From Rugalucina vietnamica (Eukaryota; Mollusca; Bivalvia; Lucinida; Lucinidae), in NCBI GenBank assembly GCA_964017185.1, contig OZ024883.1, forward strand, positions 44,446,395-44,510,394: DNA of 64,000 nucleotides, written 5' to 3'. Position numbers and translations under genes: made by a program. The notes under the pieces are model-generated. The model had not been told where the DNA came from, ran no database searches, and worked only from the letters and a program-made list of their open reading frames with translations. Shown one piece after another: positions 43,529 through 51,268 of this stretch; within the stretch, counting starts at the first letter, position 1; each line of letters opens with the position of its first letter.

Positions 43529-43719
43529 ATGAGCTGCAATGCAAGAAACCAAGTCTTCGGGATTTCTGACCAGGTCTGGTACAAACCAGCCTGTACAGTC
43601 ACTGAAGAAAGTTAGAAGCTTGAAATTTTGGATTTAAGGACGGATTTAGCAAAAACAAGGGCACTGACTGAACAGTAACTGCACAGCTGATCTGCACTTT
43701 TGTTTTCGCATCGTCAATA
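43529..43719 (+). repeat. Hairpin MITE family H, copy 9
   Basis: GAGCTGCAATGCAAGAAACC, TTTCTGACCAGGTCTGGTAC-AAACCAG, GAAGCTTGAAATTTTGG and a partial hairpin CAGTAACTGCACAGCTGATC-TGCACTTTTGTTTTCGC. Its right end is replaced by element E3. Confidence 0.75.
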
Positions 43720-43849
43720 AGAGCTGTCGCAGGACAGCGTGCTCGACTGCTTCTGACCTTTGTCAAACATTAGGCCAAACCCGACCGGTAACCCAAAGCA
43801 TTATGCTCATACATCTTTTTGCCTTGATGCCATAAGGCAAAATCACTGA

Positions 43850-45260
43850 ACCATGAAAGTTAACTATAACTACCTAAGATTTAAAGGTCTCACTCATATT
43901 GTGAAAGAAGTGTGTTCACATACCAACTCAGTGCCAAGACACAAGGCAAAATCACTGAACCGTGAAATAAGGTCACACTGACCTATAAGTATTTCAGGGT
44001 CAAAGCCTCAAAGGTCTAGTGATACTTACTCATAATGAGAAAGAAATATGATCATATACCCATTCAGTGTTGAGATATAAAGCAAAATCACTGAACCATG
44101 AAATTAGGTCATAGTGACCTATAAGTATGTTTGGGTTAAAGGTCTGGTCATACTCATTCATAATCAGAAAGAAGTATGAAAAAATACCAACTGAGTGTCG
44201 AGATATAAGGCAAAATCACTGAACCATGAAATTAGGTCACAGTGACCCAGGAATACTTTACGGTCAAAGGTCTTGTCATACTCATACATATCGTGAAAGA
44301 AGTATGTTCATATACCAATTGAGTGCCGAGATATAAAGAAAAATCACTGAACCGTGAAATAAGGTCATATTGACCTAGGACTACTTTAGGGTCAAAGGTC
44401 TTGTCATACGCAAACATAGTGTCAAAGAAGTTTGTTCATAAACTACTTGAGTGCCGAGATATAAGGCAAAGTCACTGAACCGTGAAATTAGGTCATAGTG
44501 ACCTATAAGTATATTGGGGTCAAAGGTCTGGTCATAATCACTCATAATCTGAAAAAAGTTTGAAAATATTCCAATTGAGTGTCAAGATGTAAGGCAAAAT
44601 CACTGAACCGTGAAACTAGGTCACAGTGACCTAAGACTACTTCAGGGTCAAAGGTCTTGTCATACGCAAGCATACTTTGAAAGAAGTTTGTTCATAAACC
44701 ATTTGAGTACCGAGTTATAAGGCAAAATCACTGAACCGTGAAATTAGGTCACAGTGACCTATAAGTATATTGGGGTCAAAGGTCTGGTCATACTCACTCA
44801 TAATCTGAAAAAAGTATGAAAATATACTAATTGAGTGTCAAGATATAAGGCAAAATCACTGAACCGTGAAATTAGGTCACATTGACCTAGGACTAATTCA
44901 GGGTCAAAGGTCTTGTCATACGCAAACATACTTTGAAAGAAGTTTGTTCATAAACCATTTGAGAACCGAGATATAAGGCAAAATCACTGAACCGTGAAAG
45001 TAGGTCACAGTGACCTATAAGTATATTGGGGTCAAAGGTCTGGTCATACTCACTCATAATCTGAAAAAAGTATGAAAATATACTAATTGAGTGTCAAGAT
45101 ATAAGGCAAAATCACTGAACCGTGAAATTAGGTCACAGTGACCTATAAGTATATTGGGGTCAAAGGCCAGGTCGTACTAACTCATAATCTGAAAGAAGTA
45201 AGAAAATATACTAATTGAGTGTCAAGATATAAGGCAAAATCACTGAACCATGGAAAGTAG
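43850..45260 (+). repeat. 128-bp array with oestrogen-response-element-like palindromes
   Basis: Units share GGCAAAATCACTGAACCGTG, AAATTAGGTCACAGTGACCT, GGGTCAAAGGTCTGGTCATAC and ATTGAGTGTCAAGATATAAG. The palindrome AGGTCA-nnn-TGACCT starts at 43970, 44106, 44234, 44362, 44490, 44618, 44746, 44874, 45002 and 45130, exactly 128 bp apart from 44106 on. Nine are perfect in both half-sites; the 44234 copy ends TGACCC. The consensus with spacer CAG equals the classical inverted-repeat-3 oestrogen response element. Whether any receptor binds is unknown. Confidence 0.9.
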
Positions 45261-45378
45261 GTCAACCGACCCTTACCGTCATGACACACAAGTCAGTGTC
45301 ACAAAGTCAAAAGACGAACGACCAACCATCTTCCTAAGTTGTTTCTATTAAGAAATAAAAAGAAAAAAAATTCGGGGA

Positions 45379-46060
45379 GTTCTAGATTTTGACCTCTAGC
45401 CCCGCCCCCCTGACTCCGACCCAGAGGTCCGATGTCATGGAACCTAAAGTGTATGAAGTATGAATGCTTTATGATAAGTTGTTGTCAAGATATGGACTCC
45501 TTGTAAAAGTTACATAGCAGTACATCTATTTTTTACAGTGTTCTAGTTTTTAACCTCCAGCCCCACCCCCCAGGCATGGTCCGAGAGACCCTATGCCATG
45601 AAATGAAACTCAACCCTACAGGGTACCTATGGTCCGAGTATGAAAGCCCTCTGATAAAAAGTTTTCAAGATATAGACTTCTAGAATACTATATCACAGAA
45701 AAGCCATTATTATTAATGGTGTTCTAGATTTTAACCTCTAGCCCCACCCCCTGGCATGGACCCAGGGATCTGATGCCATGGAATGAAAGCCGACCCTACA
45801 GGGTGTCAATGGCCCAAGTATCAATGCTTTCTGATGAGTGGTTGTCAAGATATGGACTTCTAGAAAACTTTAACATAAGAATTGCCATTTTTGAAGGTGT
45901 TCTAGATTTTAACCTCCAGCCCCACCCCCTGGTCTGGACCCAGGGGCCCGATGCCATGGAATGAAAGCTAACCCTACAGGGTATCTATGGTCCAAGTATG
46001 AATGCTTTCTGATGAGTGGTTGTCAAGATATGGACTTCTAGAAAACTTTAACGCAAGTGT
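45379..46060 (+). repeat. ~175-bp module array (TCTAGATTTTGACCTCTAGC)
   Basis: Four units beginning near 45379, 45539, 45720 and 45899 with CCAGCCCCACCCCCTGG, GGACCCAGGGGCCCGATGCC-ATGG, CCCTACAGGGTACCTATGG and TTGTCAAGATATGGACTTCTAG. The same module fills the nested element at 22870-23540, which has different termini. Confidence 0.85.
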
Positions 46061-46061
46061 G

Positions 46062-46126
46062 ACGCGCACGCGCACGGGAACGCGCACGGGAACGCGCACG
46101 GGAACGGGAACGGGAACGGGAACGTG
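46062..46126 (+). repeat. GC-rich (GGGAAC)n / (GCGCAC)n tract
   Basis: GACGCGCACGCGCACGGGAAC then repeats of GCGCACGGGAAC and four GGGAAC units. It occupies the slot between module array and terminal hairpin that holds (GGACGC)-like tracts in E2 and (GGAC)n in 28788-29806. Confidence 0.9.
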
Positions 46127-46454
46127 GACGACCGGGGTGACTGCAATAGCTCTATGCACTTCGTGCAGTCGAGCTAAAAATCCTGTGTAATCATGGTGCG
46201 GCTCAAATTTTTAAATGCTAAGAAAGGTACACTGATTACTATGCTGACAATCACTTTTTTATCTTTGATTCTTACCCTCTAATAATTTTATCAGACCAAC
46301 CAGTCTATGTTCTTGAGTGACTTGTTCTATTTTCATCCCGATGTACCAGTCTAGATATAATGACTCAAGTGTGGTCTTGACAAACATACGAGCAGTCAAC
46401 AATAGATGATGGCACCAGGCAGGAATGTCGTTCACAAATCGAGCTGAAACAAGT

Positions 46455-46690
46455 TAGCCTGTGCGTGAAAAAAACAACAATTTGGTTTCCGACCAGGTCT
46501 GACACAAACCAAGCTGTACAGTCACACTGAAGCAGGCTAGAATCTAGAAATTAAAGATTTAAGAAGGAGGATTGTACTATCTTTGTAATGAAAACAAAGG
46601 CGCTGATCAGCTGTGCAGTTACTACACAGCTGATCTGCGGCTTTGTTTTCGCCTATGCAAATTGTTGGTTTTCTCATGCACAGGCTCAGA
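46455..46690 (+). repeat. Hairpin MITE family H, copy 10
   Basis: AGCCTGTGCGTGAAAAAAACA, CCGACCAGGTCTGACACAAACC and the intact hairpin GAAAACAAAGGCGCTGATCA-GCTGTGCAGTTACTACACAG-CTGATCTGCGGCTTTGTTTTC (46589-46650), then AATTGTTGGTTTTCTCATGC-ACAGGCTCAGATCG. The flanks ATCGAGCTGAAACAAGT (about 46438) and ATCGAGCTGAAACAAGTGATC (46689) repeat directly, suggesting a target duplication of about 17 bp or an earlier local duplication. Confidence 0.8.
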
Positions 46691-46857
46691 TCGAGCTGAA
46701 ACAAGTGATCGATAGTATGCTTCATTTCACACACAAAGACATTTTGTATATACAAGAGCCTTAAATTTCAAAATCTTTGACACTCTTTTCCCTTACTCAC
46801 GTGGACCCAACTGTTAATCATGATTATTGATGCAATGTGGAATGTTAATGCATGCTA

Positions 46858-47172
46858 TTATGAAGTTTCATATGCGTCGGCGATATTGTTACGAATGTGA
46901 CGTTCCACATTCTCTGCCCTTGGACGGTAAGTACCACGTTTTGCTCTCGTGAAAATAAGCAAAGCCGAGTTTACAAAATCGGCGTCCACTATGATCTGCA
47001 AAATTCTTCTATGTTCCAACTTAAAGTCAATCGAATACTTACGGCACTTGTGTTTTTCAGCTAATGGTTTATAAAGTTGACAGGTAGATACAACAATGCC
47101 CCGAAAACTCATTACATTCTTAAATTCCGCTTGTTTTTCTTTGTCTTGGCCGTAAACTAAGAAGTATAACAC
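46858..47172 (-). CDS. Unidentified 104-codon open frame (possible exon)
   Basis: The minus frame has protein-like composition with mixed charges: FKNVMSFRGIVVSTCQLYKPL, KHKCRKYSIDFKLEHRRILQI, FTRAKRGTYRPRAENVERH, ending ADAYETS-stop at 46858-46860. The first codon is GTG, not ATG; the frame stays open upstream to about 47187, just past a TTTCTATTAAG tract that could be a weak splice acceptor. It lies in a stretch free of recognised repeats. The family is unknown. It may be a terminal exon, a decayed gene piece, or chance. A frame this long in AT-rich DNA is unlikely but not impossible by chance. Confidence 0.35.
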   Translation of the reverse strand: MLYFLVYGQDKEKQAEFKNVMSFRGIVVSTCQLYKPLAEKHKCRKYSIDFKLEHRRILQIIVDADFVNSALLIFTRAKRGTYRPRAENVERHIRNNIADAYETS

Positions 47173-48439
47173 AGTCCTTTGGGTGTCTTAATAGAAATAT
47201 GTATCCAAATGGCTTTGTAAATGCTCATTTATCTACTGAGCGTAAAAAACAGTAAGATAAGCATCTTTTGTATGCATTGAAGACGAAGGTACGTACTACC
47301 AGAATGAGTCATGGAAGAATTAGCATTTTGTTGTGCTCTTTCAAAAGTTATTTACGTCAATGCAGAAGCATTTAACGAGTGCCATATTGCATGGAATATT
47401 TTCCTTGGAAAACATGTACTTCGTTGAGTGAGCTTTAAAGCATATGCCACTTTTATAAGCTCACCTGAGCCGAAGGCTCAAAAGGTGGGGCTTATAGGAT
47501 GGCCATGCTCTGGCGTCCGTCCGTCGTCCACAATTTTAAACGATCTTCTCCTCTCAAACCGCCAGGCCAATCAAAGCCAAACTTCATGTGGAGCATCCTT
47601 AGGAAGGGGGAACGAAAATTTATATAAATGGTCCAGGTCACATGACCAACATGGCCGTCATGCCCATATATGGTAAAAACCATAAACAAACCTTCTTCTC
47701 TGGAACTGGTGAACCGATTTCAACCAAACTTGGTATGCTTTTGGGGCTCTGGCCCAGCATAGTTTATATAAATCATGACCTTTGGTTGACCTTGACCTAT
47801 TTTACGGCAAGCTCAATTTTGGTTACATAGGCTTTTCAATGGAAAAAAAGTAAAAGCATTGAATTTTTCAGAAAGTTTTGTAGTCTGTAACATGAAAGTT
47901 TGTAGATACAGACAGCATGTTGAGCTAATGAAGTGTTGTGAGCATAAAAGGTCAAGGTCACATCTTGACCCCGGCCAAAGGTCATTTACAAATTAAATGT
48001 AAAACTTAATTTTCTCAGTAACCAATTGACCAATCAAAACATTTTATATATAGTATCCTTTGGGATGGAGGAACAAAAGTTTATATAAACGGTCACGGTC
48101 ACATGACCAAGATGGCCACCATGCCTATAAATAGCAAAAACCTTTTAAAATCTTCTTCTCCAGAACCAGAAGGCCTATGATTTTGAAACTTGGCATGAGG
48201 CATCAGGAGGAGCAGCTCTACAAAATTTATATAAATCATGGCCCTGGGATGACCTTGACCTATTTTACAGCAAGGTCACCAAAGGTCGCCCATGCATTTG
48301 GATGGATAAAATTGTCAAAATGTCATTTGAAACCAAAACCTTTATGGAAATGGGCAAATGGACAGAAGATTTATGATTCTGAGAAAATGGACCCCACGGG
48401 CAGGCCTGCCTCCACCCCGGGGCAATATACATGTTTATT

Positions 48440-48606
48440 GATTGATTGATTGATTGGGGTTTAACGTCCCACCAACAGCTAAGGTCATATGGAGACGGGA
48501 CCTCAGTTTATAGTCTCAATCCGAAGGACTGGAGAAGCCTGGGATCGAACCTGCGACCCCTGGTTTACAAGGCAAGTGGCTTAACCACTGCGCCACGGAG
48601 GCTTCT
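48440..48606 (-). repeat. tRNA-derived SINE (family S2) with 8-bp TSD
   Basis: TGTTTATT is duplicated at 48432-48439 and 48607-48614. On the minus strand the SINE reads AAGCCTCCGTGGCGCAGTGG-TTAAGC (A-box), CAGGTTCGATCCCAGGC (B-box), a short body, then GGTGGGACGTTAAACCCCAA and an (ATCA)n tail. The pol III boxes look intact. The GGGACGTTAAACCC tail motif is characteristic of tRNA-SINEs I associate with molluscs. One of the youngest insertions in the window. Confidence 0.9.
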
Positions 48607-48609
48607 TGT

Positions 48610-49171
48610 TTATTAATTAACTTATTAGTATACAGTATAGTACTTATACAGAGAATTTGGTCTGTGTCATACTGGTGATGTGTTTTTTTTCGTATAGTCT
48701 ATACTGGATTTCACCTTGACCTAATACAGCTGACCTCGCACTAATACGGTTGACCTCGTATCTATATGGATTGACCTGCTATCTATATGGAAATCCCTAC
48801 ACCTGATTGGTCAAAATTCACGTGCAAGGTCACGTGCCGCGTTGAATGTGTTGAAACAAAAACAATGACGGCAATTCAGCCGATCGAGTGAAATAGTGAA
48901 CAAAGAAGCAAAAATCATGTCAGCATCTTTGAAAAGAATGTCAGACATGGGCGCTAAGAATGGCCAAGGTATGCTTGAGGTGCTAGCGGATGATATGGGT
49001 CGATATGGACTTTTGACAGTTAATTAATAAAAATCTCATTAATAAAGTTGTTTCGTATTATACCAGTTACAGGTCCTCGGTCAGCTTATTGGACCTCGGC
49101 CTTCGGCCTCGGTCCAATACAGCTGACCTCGGACCTGTAGCTGGTCCAATAAGAAATAACTTGATTAATAA
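48610..49171 (+). mobile_element. Short element with captured exon-like sequence
   Basis: TTATTAATTAACTTATTAG on the left and, inverted, TTATTAATCAAGTTATTTC on the right form ~19-bp imperfect TIRs. Near the right end is a strong hairpin ATTGGACCTCGGCC-TTC-GGCCTCGGTCCAAT (49087-49119) flanked by CAGCTGACCTCGG. The left half has repeated TTGACCTCGTATCTATATGG and TTGACCTGCTATCTATATGG. Between them is a CCAAT/E-box-rich stretch and an ATG frame with a splice-donor-like end (48917-48968). Confidence 0.55.
48917..48968 (+). other. Exon-like frame, 17 codons plus donor site
   Basis: AATCATGTCAGC starts a frame, MSASLKRMSDMGAKNGQ, followed by CAAG|GTATGC at 48968/48969, a good donor. Upstream within 140 bp are TGATTGGTCA (CCAAT box) and two CACGTG-like/CACGTGC motifs (48827-48840). 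This is the layout of a promoter plus first exon, here inside a small TIR element. It may be a captured host 5' end, the element's own gene remnant, or coincidence. Confidence 0.25.
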
Positions 49172-49290
49172 CATTATAATATTATCATAATATTCAAAGA
49201 TCTTCTTCTATGAAACCGTTTGGCCAATCAAAGCCAAACGTAATGTGGATCATTCTTAGGAAGGGAGAATGAAAGTTTATATAAACGGTA

Positions 49291-50487
49291 ATAGCTCTGT
49301 CACACATTCACGTATCAGCGGCGTATCGCTCACGTATCTATGAAAATGTCGATACGCCGAGGTCTGAGCCGTATTTTGCTCGAGAGACGTATGTACCACG
49401 TACGTGTGACGTTCCTGCTACGTTCCTGTGGCGTATCCGTGACGTATCTGTATTCGTATGGAATTTCACTTTCGTATGTACGGCGTATCAATGCGTATGT
49501 GCTACGTACGTGTGACGTATGTATGGCGTATGAAGTGTACGCGTGAGGTATCTACGGCGTATGTACTACGTTCCATTCTTATCTGCGGCGTATCTGTTCT
49601 GTACCAATTGCTTTTTAATACCTATGAGAACAAACGGTTGTGTTCACTTTGTTCATGCAATTCGCACATTATAGTTATCAATTATCAGAGGTCGAAGATG
49701 CCACCGGAGAAATCTAGATAATCTAGATTAACACCGAAGACAAGAAAAAAACGAGGTTGTGGTGGTGGTGGTGGTCGTGGTGGTTTGGGAACATCTTCAA
49801 GCTCTCCATCCTGGTCGTAAGACCACATGAACAAAGACTGACACCAAGCGTAGCCATGAAAGAACCCTGCACGACACACAGAACCGTGAGAAACATCTGA
49901 TCCATGGCTTCGGAAAAACGAAAACATACATAAAGAAGCATTAAGATTCTCTTGGAACGCCACAAAATATTCCAAATACTCCTTATACGTCACACGTACT
50001 CCACAGCAGCGAAACGAACGTAGCACATACGTAGTACATACGCCATTGATACGCGAGATACGCCACAAGTACGTCGCTGATACGCCGTAGATACGAAAAG
50101 ACATTCGAGGATACGCCACACATACGTAGCAGATACGAAAGGTACGCTGTACATACGTCACGGTTACGTGGCATGTTAACCGCTACGTACGTGTGGCGTA
50201 TCAGGAGTATGAGCTACGTATCTACGACGTACCTGCCACGTTGCTTTCGTATGTACCACGTATGTGTGACGTATGTACAGCGTATCGGACCTGCTACGTA
50301 CGTGCTACGAATTTTTAAGTGCACACATAAAAAAACGTAGCACCTCGGCGTATGAGGAGTATGAGCTACGTATCGAAGAGTATGAGCTACGTATGCCCAC
50401 GTATCTAGGACGTACGTGTGACGTACCTTTTGTATCTCGATACGCCGTAGATACGTGAGCCGATACGCGAATGTGTGACAGCCCTAT
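49291..50487. mobile_element. CGTATG-rich fold-back element, GTCACAC termini, TA target
   Basis: Ends ATAGCTCTGTCACACATTC on the left and, inverted, ATAGGGCTGTCACACATTC on the right. TA is duplicated at 49289-49290 and 50488-50489 in element G. Both arms (about 49310-49600 and 49985-50470) are packed with 10-25-bp degenerate repeats built on CGTATG, ACGTACGTGTGACGT, GATACGCCGTAGATACG and similar, arranged inversely. The ~390-bp middle (49600-49985) is unlike the arms, with a GGTGGTGGTGGTGGTCGTGG tract. Frames across the arms (68, 87 and 158 codons) are repeat-driven. Confidence 0.75.
49685..49985 (-). other. Unique interior of the fold-back element, open minus frame
   Basis: The minus strand is open across the whole interior: YLEYFVAFQENLNASLCMF, then HGYAWCQSLFMWSYDQDGEL and a proline-rich stretch PKPPRPPPPPQPRF, ending NLDYLDFSGGIFDL-stop at 49685. 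The plus strand across it has several stops. It could be a captured exon or gene fragment. No family is recognised, and polyproline from GGT repeats can arise by slippage. Confidence 0.35.
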
Positions 50488-50606
50488 TACATGGCTAAGA
50501 TGGCCGCCATGCCTATAAATATCAAAAACCTTAAAAAAATTCTTCTCGAGAACTAGAAGCCTATGATTTTGAAACTTAGCATGAAGCATCACGGAGAGAA
50601 GCTCAG

Positions 50607-51268
50607 TGGCTTCTCCTGGGGATTCGTATGAGCGAGCTTCTCCCGATTCCGAGATTTTTTTTCGCGATTTTTTTGCTTTTTAATGTCTTCTGGGTGATTT
50701 TACACCCCTCAAAAAAAATTTGTCCCGGGGCGGACCCCAGACACAGAACGACCCCAGATCTCCAGCCGACCGTAAATATTTACGGTTGGACCGCGTATGG
50801 AAAATTGGAAAAAATCCGATAAGTGCTCACGAATTATGATCGATACTTATACCTGTGGTAGCCTACACCCAGGTCTACAATCATACAAAATTTCGTGTTT
50901 GTATCGCCAGTTGTTACGACGAAACAGTCGAAAAAACGAAAATCGGCATTTTTCTGGGGTTTCTGGGATTTTTCCGGATTTTGGCTTCACATGGTTCTGT
51001 CAAATTTGAAACGCTAAAAATGCACCAATTGGTCGAAATAGATAATACAATGTTCCTGAAACACATTTATACTATGAAAGAGGTTGTGGGGGTGGTTATG
51101 TGGGTTGGGGTGGGGTATTGGTGAGGTATAGTGGGGTATGGTATGTGGTGGGCTGGGTGCGAACAAAATTTCAATTACATGTATGTAGCGAAAACGGTTT
51201 CTCTAGGCAAAAGCGACTTATTGTTTAGACGAAAATGGTGCTTGTGAAATCAATTACCTTTCATAAAC
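50607..51268. other. Unassigned sequence before the minisatellite, G-rich tract
   Basis: No family recognised. An 89-codon plus frame (50855-51124) reads KFRVCIASCYDETVEKTKIGI and then a Trp/Val/Gly-rich end created by a G-rich tract (51081-51160: GGGGGTGGTTATGTGGGTTG and GGGTGGGGTATTGG). The tract has four or more G-runs and could form a G-quadruplex on the plus strand. Origin unclear. Confidence 0.4.

Larger units (their letters stand above)
43720..46180 (+). mobile_element. Module element E3, two different internal arrays
   Basis: Left end AGAGCTGTCGCAGGACAGCG-TGCTCG, as in E2. First array: ~128-bp units with AGGTCAnnnTGACCT palindromes (43850-45260). Second array: ~160-182-bp units with TTCTAGATTTTGACCTCTAG (45379-46060). 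Then a hexamer tract (46062-46126) and the terminus GACTGCAATAGCTCTATGCA-CTTCGTGCAGTCGAGCTAAAAA, whose hairpin is TGCACTTCGTGCA. It is unusual in housing two unrelated modules. No coding capacity. Confidence 0.8.
47456..50606 (+). mobile_element. Module element G with three nested insertions
   Basis: Starts AAGCTCACCTGAGCCGAAGG-CTC and GGCGTCCGTCCGTCGTCC. AGCTCACC-family units run through CACATGACCAAGATGGCCACC (48102), then are interrupted by a SINE (48440-48606), an element at 48610-49171 and a fold-back element (49291-50487). They resume after each as CATAATATTCAAAGATCTTC and ACATGGCTAAGATGGCCGCC, and fade at about 50606 without a recognisable right terminus. Confidence 0.75.

Noticed and set aside
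43850-45260. CRISPR array, suggested by the regular 128-bp spacing with conserved palindromes
   Set aside because: Units are similar over their full length, there are no unique spacers, and the context is a eukaryotic mobile element.
49340-50161. Frames of 68, 87 and 158 codons rich in Tyr/Val/Arg in the CGTATG element
   Set aside because: The peptides (repeated YVRR, VTYL, RTCDV) are translations of the short DNA repeats on both strands. Only the interior part is kept as a doubtful feature.
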